This document shows positions 35,760 through 47,932 of a stretch of DNA of 64,000 nt, piece after piece. The DNA lies in contig NC_134360.1 in the NCBI RefSeq assembly GCF_048569485.1, positions 206,507,953 through 206,571,952 on the forward strand, written 5' to 3'. A program made the position numbers and the translations under genes. The notes beneath the pieces are model-generated. The model made no database searches. It was not told the DNA's origin and was given only the letters and a program-made list of their open reading frames with translations. Each line of letters starts with the position of its first letter. The first letter of the stretch is position 1. The DNA is from Anomaloglossus baeobatrachus (taxonomy: Eukaryota; Chordata; Amphibia; Anura; Aromobatidae).

Positions 35760-38220
35760 CTATTGTGACGGCTGTCCAGGGCCACAGTCATAGACAGACT
35801 AGGTGCAAGCACATTAAGCAGGATCCCGAGAACCCCGAAACCCTTTACCCCCTGTACAGGGGTCTGGGATTACACAAGGTCCAGGAGATCGCTGGCTATG
35901 GAAGGCTGCAATCCAGAGAGGAAAAGTTACCAGGCAGAGTCAAAACAGAAGGTACAAGAAGTGGCAAAAATAGTAGGCAAGAGAATAGTCAGGAAATCAG
36001 GCTAAGGTCAAAACGGAGATGTCAGCACGGAACAACATGGCAGGCAGGAGAATTGTCAGTAAACAGGCCAAGGTAAAAAAAAAAACAAAAAAACGGAACA
36101 ATGGTACAAGAAAAGCAAGGTGTGAACAAGAGTCGCAGCAGATCAAGTATACTAAAACTATATCTGGCACAGTCCAGAAGACCACTGAAGGTCTAAGAAG
36201 GGTGTGGTGCCTTCCCATTGGCTGGAGCTGGAAGCTGATACACTGTCCAAAGGGATTTCATGCAATGGCACCACATGATTGATAAACAACTTAGAAAGCG
36301 TTTCGGCATTAGGTAACAAGGATAACAGAGCAAAGTGAGCTTGTTTACTGAATCGGATGACTACCACCCAAATCACAGTTTTGCCACCAGACAAAGGCAA
36401 ATCAGTAATGACGTCCATGGTCAAATGAGATCACGTTTTTTCTGGCATTGGTAATGGAGACAATTCCCCGGCCAGCTATTACAGACTTTAGAGCGAGCGC
36501 ACATTTCACAAGCAAATACAAAATAGCTAATATCCTTATGCATGGATGACCACCAAAAGAGTCTAGGATACATGTGGGAAGAAACCGGGTATCTCACTGC
36601 GATATCACCAGTCAAATGAAGTTGGATAAAATTATTCCTTGTCTTTATTAGATTGCAGGGTCAGATCAACACGTTTGAGGACGCAGCCTCTTTCCTCAGG
36701 ACATCAAGCAATGACACAAATAATCATTGTGTCATTGCTTGATGTCCCTAGAAAGGAGACTGCGACTTCCGAAACGCGTTGACCTGACCCTGCAATCTAA
36801 AAGACATGGAATAATTTTATCCAACTTCGTTTGATTGGTGATAGCGCGGCAAGATACCCGGTTTCTTCCCACGTATATCCAATTTAATCCCTCGGGGCTG
36901 CAGCTGTTTCACCTGTGTACCTACACGAGTATAGAAGCCGTGACTGCCACAACCCCCATAGGTGAGTTTACCTAATCTTCATTGCTTGTTGTTTATCTGG
37001 TAAGACCCTATTGCGCTATTCTCCACAGCTATATTCTCCTGACCAAATGAGTCTAGAAACAGGTTTCTGGGTAGCCGTGACCCTCGAGTGACCACTCAAC
37101 ACAGAATCATGAAATTCCAGCAACAGACAATCTCAGGTACGCAGGAACAAACAATTTGAACCCTGGAGTAGTGGAAGAAACCAACGACTAGGCTTCATGA
37201 ATCTCTGCATCCAACTTCATGGATACCGTGAAAACTACAATACCCTGAGGAAGAAAATGGAGAATGAAGGTTCTGGAGGAGAAATTGAATCAAGGCTACA
37301 TGACAAAGCATCAGCCCTCAAGTTCTTAGACCCCACGATGAATGTGATAGAAAAATGTAATCCAAAGATAAATAAGGACCATCTGCCCTGTCTTGGTGTC
37401 AACCGTTTGATTCAATATAAGCTATATTTTTATGATCCCTCACAATCATGACTTGATGAACACCTCCCTACAAAAAAGTCTCCATTCTTAAACAGCTAAT
37501 TTGATAGCAAGCCTCACGAATCCAAACTTCATCATTTCTCTCAGCAGACGGTAAATTCTTAGATAAAAAGGCACATGGTCATAAGTTGGTCAACGTTTTG
37601 GGACCTTGAGACAATACAGCCCCTTCCTCAATTTCAGAAGCATCCACCTCCACAATGATTGGCTTCTGGAGATTGGGTTGGATAAGAACTGGAGTGGACA
37701 TAAAGCAGTTTTTCAATTTATTAAAAGCCCCAACAGCATCGACAATGAAACTCTCAGATCTACCTCAGTACGCATGAGATCAGTAAGAAGTTTGATGATC
37801 TGAGAGAAACCCTTAATACATTTTCTGTAGTAATTGGCGAACTCTATAAAACGTTACAATATTTTAAGGTCCCGAGGTTCAACCCAATCAAATATGATCA
37901 GAACAAGGTTCAAAATCAAGCAGCAATAGATAAATCAAAGGGAGCACATTACAGTCCAACAATCACCACAGAACAGAATGCTACAACTGGCAAAGTTCTG
38001 GGAGAAACTGCTCAGCTAAATAGCTGGGCAATCACCAGAAACAGGGAACACTGGAACAAACTCAGCGATCTCCCAGAATCTAATTGGATGACTGAGCTGT
38101 AACTCAACACACCAACAGCTCAGCACGCCACAGTAACAGATTGGATGACTGAGCTGTCATTCACCAAACTGATCCCATAGTTACAGCAGACAGTCACTCA
38201 TTGTGTCCTAGATGCTCTGA
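35760..38220 (-). mobile_element. Decayed Ty3/gypsy body with integrase and RNase H parts
   Basis: On the minus strand, integrase-like parts lie at about 36240-36620 and an RNase H/RT-related part at about 37460-37880. LTR-like sequence may lie at 35760-36150, and unassigned sequence follows to 38220. A palindrome (36573-36875) interrupts it. Heavily broken and old. Confidence 0.75.
36573..36875. repeat. Palindrome of about 300 bp inside gypsy remnant
   Basis: The two arms of about 140 bp are inverted copies meeting at AATGACACAAATAATCATTG (about 36710-36730). Shared blocks include GGATAAAATTATTCC, AGATTGCAGGGTCAG and GTGGGAAGAAACCGGGTATC with its complement. The right arm carries CGAAACGCGTTGACC. 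Confidence 0.8.
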
Positions 38221-38224
38221 GCGG

Positions 38225-39355
38225 AGGAATTGTGACAGCAGAGACCTTGATTCCAGGGAGGTGTCACTTATCAGGCTGTGTTATTCAGTTTCAATACAAT
38301 CAGTGTTTTATCAGCAGTAGATTATCACTAGAGGACTAGAGGTGGTGTCACACACAGCGACGGCGACAACGACGTTGCTGCTAAGTCACCATTTTCTGTG
38401 ACATAGCAGCGACGTCCCGTCACTGTCGCTGTGTGTGACAACCAGCAACGACCTGGCCCCTGCTGTGAGGTTGCCGGTTGTTGCTGAATGCCCTGCTTCA
38501 TTTTTTGGACGTTGCTCTCCCGCTGTGAAGCACACATCGCTGTGTGTGACAGCGAGAGAGCGACGAACTGAAGCGAGCAGGGAGACGGCTTCTGGCAGCC
38601 TGCGGTAAGCTGTAACCAAGGTAAACATCGAGTAACCAAGCAAAGTGCTTCGCTGGTTACCCGATATTTACCTTAGTTACTAGCGTCCGCCGCTCTCAGG
38701 CTGCCAGTGCCAGCTCCCTGCACGCGTAGCCAGAGTACACAACGGGTAAATAAGCAAAGGTTTGCTTATTAACCCGATGTGTACTCTGGCTAGGAGTGCA
38801 GGGAGCCAGCGCTAAGCGGTGTCCGCTGGTAACCAAGGTAAATATCGGGTAACCAGCGAAGAGCTTTGCTTGGTTACCCGATATTTACCTTAGTTACCAA
38901 GCGCAGCATCTCTTCCACGCGTCGCTGCTGGCTGGGGGCTGGTCACTTGTCGCTGGTGAGATCTGACAGCTCACCAGCGACCATGTAACGACGCAGCAGC
39001 AATCCTGATAAGGTCAGGTCGTCGTCGTGATCGCTGCTGCGTCACTACGTGTGACCCTAGCTTAGGTCTCTTGTGCAGACCAGTCCAGATATTCTGTGTA
39101 ACACCACCTCCACCAGTGATTGGCAGCTAGCTGACATTGCACAATGTGAACAGGAAGCTGCCTGTCAGGGTTGTGGGCGGGGTTATACACAGCCCAGAAG
39201 TCTTAGCTCTGCTGTACATCAGACAAAATAGGGATTCTATCAAAACTGCACCAAGGAGTCCAGTAAGTGACACATCATTGGATTCAAGCTTTCAGGCTCT
39301 ATATTATGTTGCGCTCAGAGTCCACATCAAATACCTGCTGACAGATTCCTTTTAG
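38225..39355. mobile_element. T2/Kolobok-like element, left tip lost, hosting a MITE
   Basis: The body resembles the 49610-49966 element (ATCAGCAGTAGATTATCA, AGTAAGTGACACATCATTGG). The right end CTGCTGACAGATTCCTTTTAG corresponds to the usual CCCTTTAA. The left tip is not recognisable. It is split by the MITE at 38339-39056. Confidence 0.65.
38339..39056. mobile_element. MITE with three internal hairpins, CTA-flanked
   Basis: The ends GAGGTGGTGTCACAC and CGTGTGACC are inverted and flanked by CTA on both sides (38336-38338, 39057-39059). Inside lie three separate hairpins at about 38608-38680, 38726-38795 and 38828-38900. The first and third share AACCAAGGTAAA and TTACCCGATATTTACCTTAG. Confidence 0.8.
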
Positions 39356-39995
39356 CCCCATTTTCCAGAGTGAAAAACATTAATTTCTCTGATATGAAGC
39401 CCAGACTGGAATATCGCATGGAAATAGCGAGCATGGACCAAACTAAGCTGCTTATTTAATTTTTTTTGCTCACCTGTGTGAACTGAATCTAATTGACCTC
39501 CATGAAATATCACTCTGTGCAAGCGAAAACACCTGATCTATGAAAAATACATGAAAAGTAATTGAGGATTTCACAGACGAGAGCACACACAGAACATATC
39601 GACGCGGAAGGAATTTTTACATTTGGAACATCAAAACTACAGCAGAATCCCAATAACTCAGCCAGGAGTACAGAACCTTCTAATTTATGGAAGCCTGGTT
39701 GTGCCGCGGAGCAGATCGAATGGAGCAGGTGTGGGAAGATGAAAACCGTCTGCCTCCTTCTCTGAAGTCCCGGCTACAGAGAAGCTGTCACCAGACGCTC
39801 AGTACATTGTACACGAGAACAAACAGAGCCCCAGCGGGCCTATCTGTCCCGTACACAACACGTCTCTTCGGGCTTCCCACTGGTCTTGCTGCACTTTTCT
39901 ACAACCAGAGGAAGTTTGTTTTCCAGACAAAACGTAAGGAGGCATTTTTCAAAAGTGTGTGGGCCCAACTATAAAGAATCCTGATTATCCAAGTC
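39356..39995. other. No gene seen
   Basis: No repeat border, domain or splice context is recognised. The ORFs at 39562-39974 are short and overlapping. Confidence 0.45.
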
Positions 39996-39998
39996 TTA

Positions 39999-40548
39999 AG
40001 GACACTTTACACGCAACGACATCGCTAACGGAATATCGTTGGGGGTCACTGAATTTGTGACGCACATCCGGCCTCGTTAGCGACGTTGTTGCGTGTAACA
40101 GCTCCGAGCAAGTGTTAACGATCAAAAATACTCACCTAATCGTTGATACGTCGTTTATTTTCAAAATCTCGTTAATCGTTGTGGACGTAGGCTGTTCGTC
40201 GTTTCTGAGGCAGCACACATCGCTACGTGTGACACCCCGGGAACGACAAACAACAGCTTACCCGAGTCCTCCGGCAACGAGGTGGGTGTGTCGTTAATCT
40301 GGCTGGTCTCCACCCCTCTGCTTCTATTGGTCGGCCGCTGTGTGAAGTCGCTGTGACGGCGCACGAACCTCCCCCTTAAAGAGGTTGTTCGCCGCCTACA
40401 GCGCCGTCGCTAGGAAGGTAAGTCCGTGTGACGGATGTAAGCGATGTTGTGCGCCACGGGCAGCGATTTGCCCGTGACGCACAACCGACAAGGGCGGGTA
40501 CGCTCCCTAGCGAAATCGGTACCGATATCGCAGCGTGTAAAGTACCCT
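39999..40548. mobile_element. GC-rich TTA-flanked MITE (group 1, copy 4)
   Basis: TTA flanks both ends (39996-39998, 40549-40551). The ends AGGACACTTTACACG and CGTGTAAAGTACCCT are inverted. The interior contains GTGACGCACATCCGGCCTCG and GGGCAGCGATTTGCCCGTGACGCAC-type words, homologous to the copies at 13491 and 23696. Confidence 0.85.
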
Positions 40549-40551
40549 TTA

Positions 40552-41068
40552 GAGTACAGGACCTCAATAGATCTCACCTATCTTTCAAAATGTATGCAAC
40601 CTGCAAAATATCTTGTAGATTAACCCCTTCCGACCCCAACCAATGGTGAGGAAAAAAGAAGAAAAAATGTCATTGTTTCACAGTAAAAATGTCCTGGCAA
40701 TATAAGACTGCTGAGACCCCAACAAACCCATAACTGTTCGTCCCATGTAATGAAGAATCAGGCTCAGGTATATACATCAGAATTCTCTTTATTTGGAAAT
40801 TTAATAACCAAATCTCATCTTTTAGTGGATGGTGGTCGGTCACAGGCCAAAATATCAAAATAAAACCACCGCAATAAATCACAGTAAGCCAGTACAAAGT
40901 GTTGCGCCGCAGCCGGACTCCCGGCGTGGGTAGCTTTTGTACCAAAAAAATCACCAACGTTGCTGAATTGACCGCTGCTGTGACTTAATACGATATTATG
41001 AAAGCCAAAACCCATACAAATCATTGTGTGGCAGCCGGACTCCCGTCGCAGGAAAGCCAAAACCAGTA
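40552..41068. other. Unassigned; short direct repeats
   Basis: GCAGCCGGACTCCCGGCG (about 40910) recurs as GCAGCCGGACTCCCGTCG (about 41030), and in changed form beyond the next MITE (about 42590). These are remnants of a repeat that the MITE at 41072 entered. No gene. Confidence 0.45.
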
Positions 41069-41071
41069 TAA

Positions 41072-42574
41072 GGCTATGTGCGCACTGGGAAATGGAATTT
41101 TCTTGAGAAAATTCTGCATGTTCTCAAAGATTACCGCACCCGCGGTAAAAAACCGCGGGAAACCGCACCCGAAAACCGCATGCGGTTTGCCGCGGTTTTA
41201 CCGCGGTATTATTCGCGGTATTGCCGCGGTTTTGCTGCGTGTGGGTTGGGATGTGCTTTATTGCATTCAATGCAATAAAGCACATTGAAAAAAAATAAAT
41301 AAAAAAAAGTCATTTAATTCTGAGATAGTAGATAGACAGAAGAATAGCTAGAGGGATAGATAGATAGACAGACAGAGGGATAGATAGATAGAGGACAGAT
41401 CGCTGCATTTCCCACGGTCGGCAGTGAGTTCACATTACCGGCCGTGGGAAATGACCGGTAATTACCTCTGCTGTCTGCTGCTTTCATTCAGCGCTGTGTC
41501 TGTGACAGTCGTGGCTGGATGTAAGCAGCGCAGGACCTGTGGATTACGCCGGAGCGGTGGATTACGCCGGAGCTTTGGTGCGGGAGGGGTTAATAAAATG
41601 GTGAACGAGGCTTGTTTGTTTTATTTAAAATAAAGGATTTTTCGGTGTCTGTGTTTTTTTCACTTTACTTACGGGTTGATCATGTCAGCTGTCACATAGA
41701 CGCTGCCATGATCAAGCCTGGAGTTAATGGCGGTGATCCCCCACCATCATTAACCCCTTGTATTACCTTGCTGCCACTGCTACACGGCGGCAAGAAGAGC
41801 CGGGGACACTCCGGTAGTGCCGCATAACGCATGCGACAGTGCCAGGGCAGCTGCGGCTGATATTCTCGGCTGCCGGAGGGGGAGTGAGGCGGGGGACATT
41901 ACCCCTGCTCCTCTCCCTCCCCAGCCTGAGAATACCGGGCCGCCGCTGTGTGCTTACCTCGGCTGGAAGGTAAATATACAGCGGAGCCCACGTACTTTGT
42001 TTCCTATATTTCCGTTTGCTTTCTATGTGTGTTCTATGTGTCTGTGATGTGTCTGTGTCTGTGATGTCTTCTGTGTCTGTGTCTATGTGTTCTGTGTCTG
42101 TGATGTCTGTGTCTGTCTGTGATCTGTGTGTGTGATCTGTGTGTGTGTTTACTCTCTGCTTTGCTTCCTCTTCCTGTAATGACATCACTTCCCTGCAAAC
42201 CGCAGACAAGCGATGTACATTACCGGAGGTAAACCGCGAAATACCGCAGGGAATAACGCAGGAAAACGCAGTGAACCGCACAGAATTTGCTGCCTGCGTT
42301 ATTCCCTGCGGGATTTCATGATTAACATTGGAGTCAATGTAGTGAAATCCCACAGCGACGTGCGGAAAAGAAGTGACATGCACTTGTTTTTGCTGCGGGA
42401 TTCCCGCAGCAAAACATGCAGCTGTCAAATTCTGCCCAGTGCGCACAGGATTTTTTTTCTCCATAGGATTTGCTGGTGATTCACTGCAGAGATGTTATGA
42501 ACATTTTCTGCAGCGAAACATGCAGCAAATCCGCGGAAAATCCGCGGCAAAATCCGGTAAGTGCGCACATAGCC
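41072..42574. mobile_element. Large TAA-flanked MITE with CpG-rich hairpins
   Basis: TAA lies on both sides (41069-41071, 42575-42577). The ends GGCTATGTGCGCACT and AGTGCGCACATAGCC are inverted. Next to each end are CCGCGG/ACCGCGGTAA-rich palindromic words (41140-41240; 42200-42270). The core holds a TAGATAGA microsatellite (41325-41400) and a TGTGTCTGTGAT microsatellite (42010-42150). The 233-codon minus-strand ORF is a shadow. Confidence 0.85.
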
Positions 42575-42577
42575 TAA

Positions 42578-43875
42578 ATCATTGTGCTGGAGCCGGGCTC
42601 CTGGCGCGGGTAAGCTTTTGCACCAAAACCATCAACGCTGACAAAGGGAAAGAGGGTGGGACAGCTGCCTCCGGGTCCCACAAAGTGGGGAGAGACCGGA
42701 AGAGGCCGGGAAGAGGTTTATAAAGGAAGGAAGCAGGAGGAGGAGAAGGAGAACCATTGGCTGCAACAAAAAAGGGAGGAGGGAGAAATTACATGGGACG
42801 ACTGGATTAACCCCTTATCACGGGGCACAGCAGTCAGGGGGCCCTCAGTCAATTACTGGAATACCCAACAGTCTTCAGGGTAATGGAATTTTAATTGGAT
42901 TGCCAAACTGCATTTGGAAGTTGTAAGTAATAGTGAGCAAAAAGCACCATCATAACACTTATGGAGGCTTTAACAGGACTCTAGATGCCATGGGAAATTA
43001 TCAGTATGCCAGGAACATGTTGTGGGGGACAACTGGACAAAGTGCGGCCTGAAGGCCTCATCCGGCCCTCTGGCTGTTCCAGTCCGGCTTGTGGACTGAA
43101 ACAGCCAAAGGGCTGAAAACAGTGACCCATGGGCCACACCATGCCCTATCCCGCCCACATCCCGATGTCTCTGCTCTCTGAATCCTGATTATGTAGATAG
43201 CAGTGAATACATTGGTGGAGGTGTAGTGTGGCGGTAGCCATGGGCAAGGTAGTCATCTGTCGTTCCCTGGCACGCTACACACTGGCGGACACAGACAGAA
43301 GCAAGAACAATATATCGGCCCTTTGTAACCCCAAACCTCATCAAAAATACACAATTCCACCTACTTTAGGGGTGGGAATGGGCCCCCTGACCTCTTGGGC
43401 CACTGTGCCATTGCACAGGCTGCACAAATGATATGTCTGCTCCTGACGCTACATGAAATTGAGGGTCCTGGCTGGGTGTGTAGAATTGGGCGAAATACTT
43501 TTGCAGGCAACATACTGCTGATTGCTTTGGCTGCCAGGACCAGGTGTTAATCAGTTCATCAAGAGAGATCACCAGTAGAGAGGAGTGAACTCGAGATTCG
43601 GTGTTTGTACCAAACACAGACTTTGCAAAAAAACAGTGTTTGAGTTTGGGTGCTGTACGTATGCAAGCCACATGTGCGAGCATTGCTGTGCTCAGGTACG
43701 CACATTGCTCAGCCCAGTGAGAACCGCTTTCAGTGTTTGATCGGTTCGCACTGGGGGTAACAACAGTGTGATTAGATGTAGTGTCACCAAACAAAAAAAA
43801 AAATAAAAAATGAAAAACCATTATGGCTGGGTGCATGTGGGCAGAGACCCGAACTGCCCAATTAGTGACTTTCAT
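42578..43875. other. Unassigned, no gene seen
   Basis: Contains a purine-rich part with TTTATAAAGGAAGGAAG (about 42717), which may come from an old LTR, and a hairpin (CTCTGGCTGTTCCAGTCC and complement) at 43065-43110. The 169-codon ORF at 43366-43875 has no recognisable domain. Confidence 0.4.
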
Positions 43876-43879
43876 TGGG

Positions 43880-45115
43880 GTATCGTTTGCATAATACTTA
43901 TGCTGATTCTAACAGAGGGTGGGGATAAGTATTATACAAACAATTCACTTTTTCTCTTCCAGGACCTGTGTGATATCATACCCATGTGACCAGAAGGGGG
44001 GGTGTTATGATTCAGGGATCGAGGAGGATCTAAAAAATGCAGAAACCCAAAAAGTAACCAGAGTGCCTGGAACCTTAACGGACTGCAGACCTAATCCTGA
44101 CACACAACTAGAAGTAGCCGTGGGATGAGCCTACGATGACCTAGTCGTCTCGACACAGCCAAAGAACTAAATATTCTTACAGATAGAAATATAAGAAAAG
44201 CTAATCTGCCTCAGAACAATCCCCAAAGATATAGATAGCCTCCCACAAGTAAAGACTACGGTAATATAGGAAAACACAATACAAAGCTAGAAAAACAGGT
44301 TCAGCAAAGGTGAGGCCTAAACTATCTTTATAGGAAAGGGTAGGAAGGAGTGCTGCTGCAGCCGTAAAAACCCTAATAAATACCAGCACATCTGATATGG
44401 AAAAACCCTGCGACCAAGCGGCCCCACTAATGAAAAAAAGAAGAAAAAATGCCAGCTTACCAAGTAGATTCAATGAATAAGATGCTATCCCCCACTAATC
44501 AGCACTCTGATGTTACTGGTATCCAAAAACACTAATATAGATGAGGGACTGAATTAATACCAAGCATGACAAATCACAATACATTGCAGAATCATGGAGC
44601 TGGGTATACAGACACTCACAGCAGGGAATGATCAAATTCCACCAGGAACTCCACACAGGCAAAATAGGAATCAAGCATTAGTATCAAAACAGAAAAAACA
44701 ACAAGAAAGTGGGAACAATAAGCAGAGATACAAGACCAACTTATCTGAGAAGTGATCTGGTAGAGAGCAGGGCTGGTTTCAGAATGTCCTTAACACACAG
44801 GATATCCATTGAGCAACGGCAAGTAACAGGAGAAAACTACTCAGCTATATAGCCCAATCTGAGAGACCTCCACAGGTGTGTGGCTTTCATTCCACAAATC
44901 AACTGCACCGCCAGCACTGACCACAAGAGGGAGCGCCAAACTGGAAAATGTATGCACAACAGGGGGCCCTCAGCCAACAGAAAAACGTTGCTAAGTGGTA
45001 TCAGCTTTGTTGATTGAGGCCCCGCCCCTTCTAGTCACATGGGTATGACCTCACACAGATTCTGCAAGAGAAAAATTTAATTGATTGTATAATACATATG
45101 CTAATTCTAACAGGG
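43880..45115. repeat. Foldback element split by a solo LTR
   Basis: The left arm (43880-44002) and right arm (about 45020-45115) are inverted copies sharing CACATGGGTATGA, TTGTATAATAC and GCTAATTCTAACAG-type words. The LTR at 44003-44961 separates them. Confidence 0.65.
44003..44961 (-). mobile_element. Ty3/gypsy solo LTR, minus strand
   Basis: This 959-bp block reads TGTTATGATTCAGG to ATGCACAACA on the plus strand, flanked by GGGGG on both sides (43998-44002, 44962-44966). On its coding strand it starts TGTTGTGCAT and ends AATCATAACA, the same type as the LTR at 14269-15215. A fossil. Confidence 0.8.
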
Positions 45116-46012
45116 GGAGGGGATAACTGTGAACACCCCCCCAGATATTATCTGATCCTCAGCTGCGGTCACTCAAGCAGCTGCCGATTTTATAAACTTT
45201 ACTTTCTTGGGTTTCAAAACCTAAACATCCGAGCTGACCACTAAAGGTATGTATAGAATCAGCCTGATGGTGCCAGTATATAGCACTGGCTTTAGCTTAT
45301 ATATGAAAATCCTGGTAATTGGTTCCCTTTAAGTGTTTTAATAAAAAATTAAAAAAAAAAAAAAGTCCTAAAATCCCAGTTTTCCCCAATACAAGAAATA
45401 GTTTGATTCTTGGAAAAAGTTGGTATTGTTTTAGCAACCTATACTATGAAAATATTTAACCAACACACTGAAAAAAAATATGAAGAATGCCAGGATGGCA
45501 ATTTTTTCTTCATTTTGCTTCACAAAAAAAAAAAAAAAAAAAATATCTAATAAGATGTCATCAAAATAGTGTTAGCTCAAAAATTATTGGGGACAAAACA
45601 GGCTCAAAGTCGGGGTCAGATCTGTCATAAGATTGGGTTCATTAGGGGTTCGTCAGTGTCTTCTTTTATCTTGATTGCAAATATTTTTATGTCTGCTGCA
45701 TTTTCTTGCTGTCAAATGTGATGGAATTGCCAAAGGCAATGTGAACAGAGTCTGACAAAAAGAGCTCTCTCTTACCCCTGTCACACAGGCATATCAAACA
45801 CTCTGCTACCTGGCAATTCCTGCTGGATCGCCGGGGACGAGCGACGGCCGCCTCCTGGGGACAAATCCATACAGCAGTTTTGTTTTGTGACTAGTATTTC
45901 GTAATAATCACATAACAATCATTTTAGCTATAATGAACTCTAATCTTCATATATAATATATACAGGATCGATAATATAATATATACAGGGTCTTTCCTTC
46001 ATTCTTTGGAGG
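45116..46012. other. Unassigned; T2-like right end at about 45290-45333
   Basis: TATATGAAAATCCTGGTAAT then GGTTCCCTTTAA (TTAA near 45330) is a T2/Kolobok-like right tip with no clear left partner. The rest is AT-rich with A-runs and no gene. Confidence 0.45.
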
Positions 46013-46017
46013 TTTTT

Positions 46018-47000
46018 TCCACTTTGGGAACCTGTCATCAGAAATTTAGCTATAAAGCTAAAAGTTCCCCCCTCTGCAGCTCCTGGGCTGCATTCTAGGA
46101 AGCTTCCAATAGTTCTTGTGGCCGCTTTTATACCAAAATAAACACTTTGTAAACTTGTACCTTTTCTTATGCAAATTTCGTAAATCTTCCATGTGGGCGG
46201 GCTGCCTGGGGTCCGTTGCTGTCGTCCTGCCGATTTACGCCGCCCCCGAACGCTGAATTTCAAAGCTCAGGACGCCGTTCCTGGGCGCCCGTGGTCCCGC
46301 GCATGCGCTGTTCCACTGTAGCGGTGCCGTGCACTGTATGCACGTGTGACCGCTGGTGACGCTTTGCACGGGCACGAGGTTATGGGCGGCGCTGTGAGTG
46401 TCATCAGCAAGTGCCGCCCATAACCTCGTGAGCGCACTTTCCCCTATTTCTCCAGCGTTATGCGCAAGCGCTCGCTGGCCAGATGACCGGACGTCACCTG
46501 CTGCTGAGCAGGATGGGAAAGAGGTGACGTCCGGTCATCTGGCCAGCGATCGCTTGTGCATAACGCTGGAGAAATAGGGGAAAGTGCGGTCACGAGGTTA
46601 TGGGCGGCACTTGCTGATGACACTCACAGCGCCGCCCATAACCTCGTGCCCGCGCAAAGCGTCACCAGCGGTCACACGTGCACACAGTGCACGGCACCGC
46701 TACAGTGGAACAGCGCATGCGCGGGACCACGGGCACCCAGGGGCGGCGTCCTGAGCTTTGAAATTCAGCGTTCGGGGGTGGCATAAATCTGCTGGAGGAA
46801 CAGCAACGGACCCCAGGCAGCCCGCCCCCATGGAAGATTTACGAAATTTGCATAAGAAAAAGGTACAAGTTTACAAAGTGTTTATTTTGGTATAAAAGCA
46901 GCCACAAGAACTATAGGAAGCTTCCTAAAATGCAGCCCAGGAGCTGCAGAGGGGGGAACTTTTAGCTTTATAGCTAAATTTCTGATGACAGGTTCATATT
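46018..47000. repeat. Palindrome of about 1 kb with nested hairpins
   Basis: Two arms of roughly 490 bp are inverted copies with about 95% identity by eye, meeting near 46500-46520 (GGTGACGTCCGGTCATCTGG and complement). The tips are AACCTGTCATCAGAAATTTA and TAAATTTCTGATGACAGGTT. Each arm holds its own hairpin around CACGAGGTTATGGGCGGC (left about 46375-46432, right about 46590-46650). The tips and a related arm at 50040-50541 point to the T2/Kolobok-like group, although TTAAAGG is eroded here. Confidence 0.9.
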
Positions 47001-47377
47001 AGTGCAGAATACAAATTTAAAAGAAGCCTTTCTGCCAATCATCAGCTCTAAATTGGAGCATAATGAACCAGTTTTTTGCATTTCCGTATTTTTCTAATAA
47101 AGGTGGCTCATATTATATTGTGCATGGGTGCCCCCTAGTGGTCTGGCCAAGGAATTGAAATACAAAAAAAATTAAAATAAAAAAAATAAAAAAGTCCAGC
47201 TTTGAAACGCTGCGCTTTATGCCCATCAAAATACACAATATCTATGTGCTCCGCTTATTGCATTGATAATTGTTTGTTTTTTTTATGGATTTGACAGTTT
47301 TTATTTCATATTTTTCTTTTTAGTGCAAAACTTTCCAATTCCGCACAGTTGGGAATGAGTTTTTATGGTCACATTTA

Positions 47378-47831
47378 GGCTGCATGCGCACGCTGCGTTT
47401 TTGCCGCGTTTTTTGGTGCAGCTTTGTTGTCAGAACTTTCTGACATTTGACTTCCCAGCAAAGTCTATGAGAAGTCAGATTTGCTGTGCGCACATTGCAG
47501 TTTGTCAGCGGGTTTTTTTTTGTCAAAAGTTTGTGACACAAAAAGATGCAGCATGTTCATTCTTCTAGCGTTTTTGTCAACATTTGTCACAAAAAACGCA
47601 TCAAAATCGCATGCTGTCAATTTGGTGCGTTTTTGGTGCATTTTTTCATGCAGTTTTGGTGAGTTTTTCATGCGTTTTTGGTGCATTTTTGTCACATAAA
47701 AAAACACATCAAAAAAGGTATCAAAAACACAACAACATTACAAGCGTTTTTTTGACATTTCCAGGCTCTGACAAGGTGCAGTTTTGGTTGCAGTTTGTGT
47801 GCAGAAATAACTGCAGCGTGCGCATGTAGCC
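47378..47831. mobile_element. TTA-flanked MITE with GCGCAC ends
   Basis: TTA flanks both ends (47375-47377, 47832-47834). The ends GGCTGCATGCGCACGCTGCG and CGCAGCGTGCGCATGTAGCC (allowing one spacer base) are inverted. The interior is rich in GCGTTTTT/AAAAACGC words. The minus- and plus-strand ORFs (Phe/Cys or Lys/His rich) are shadows. Confidence 0.85.
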
Positions 47832-47932
47832 TTATTTTATTTTACCCATTAAAACGTAGCAGATTTTATGCCTCCCCCAAAAACTGCAGAGGGAGAAAAA
47901 GCAGCTTATATTCTATGTGGAATCATGGCTTA

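Noticed and set aside
13491-40548. Regularly repeated GC-rich blocks as a possible CRISPR-like or gene-cluster structure
   Set aside because: The copies are far apart, have inverted ends and TTA/TAA flanks, and sit in vertebrate DNA; they are MITEs.
41763-42464. 233-codon minus-strand ORF
   Set aside because: It crosses a MITE core with a TGTGTC microsatellite and inverted CpG-rich words; no domain is recognisable.
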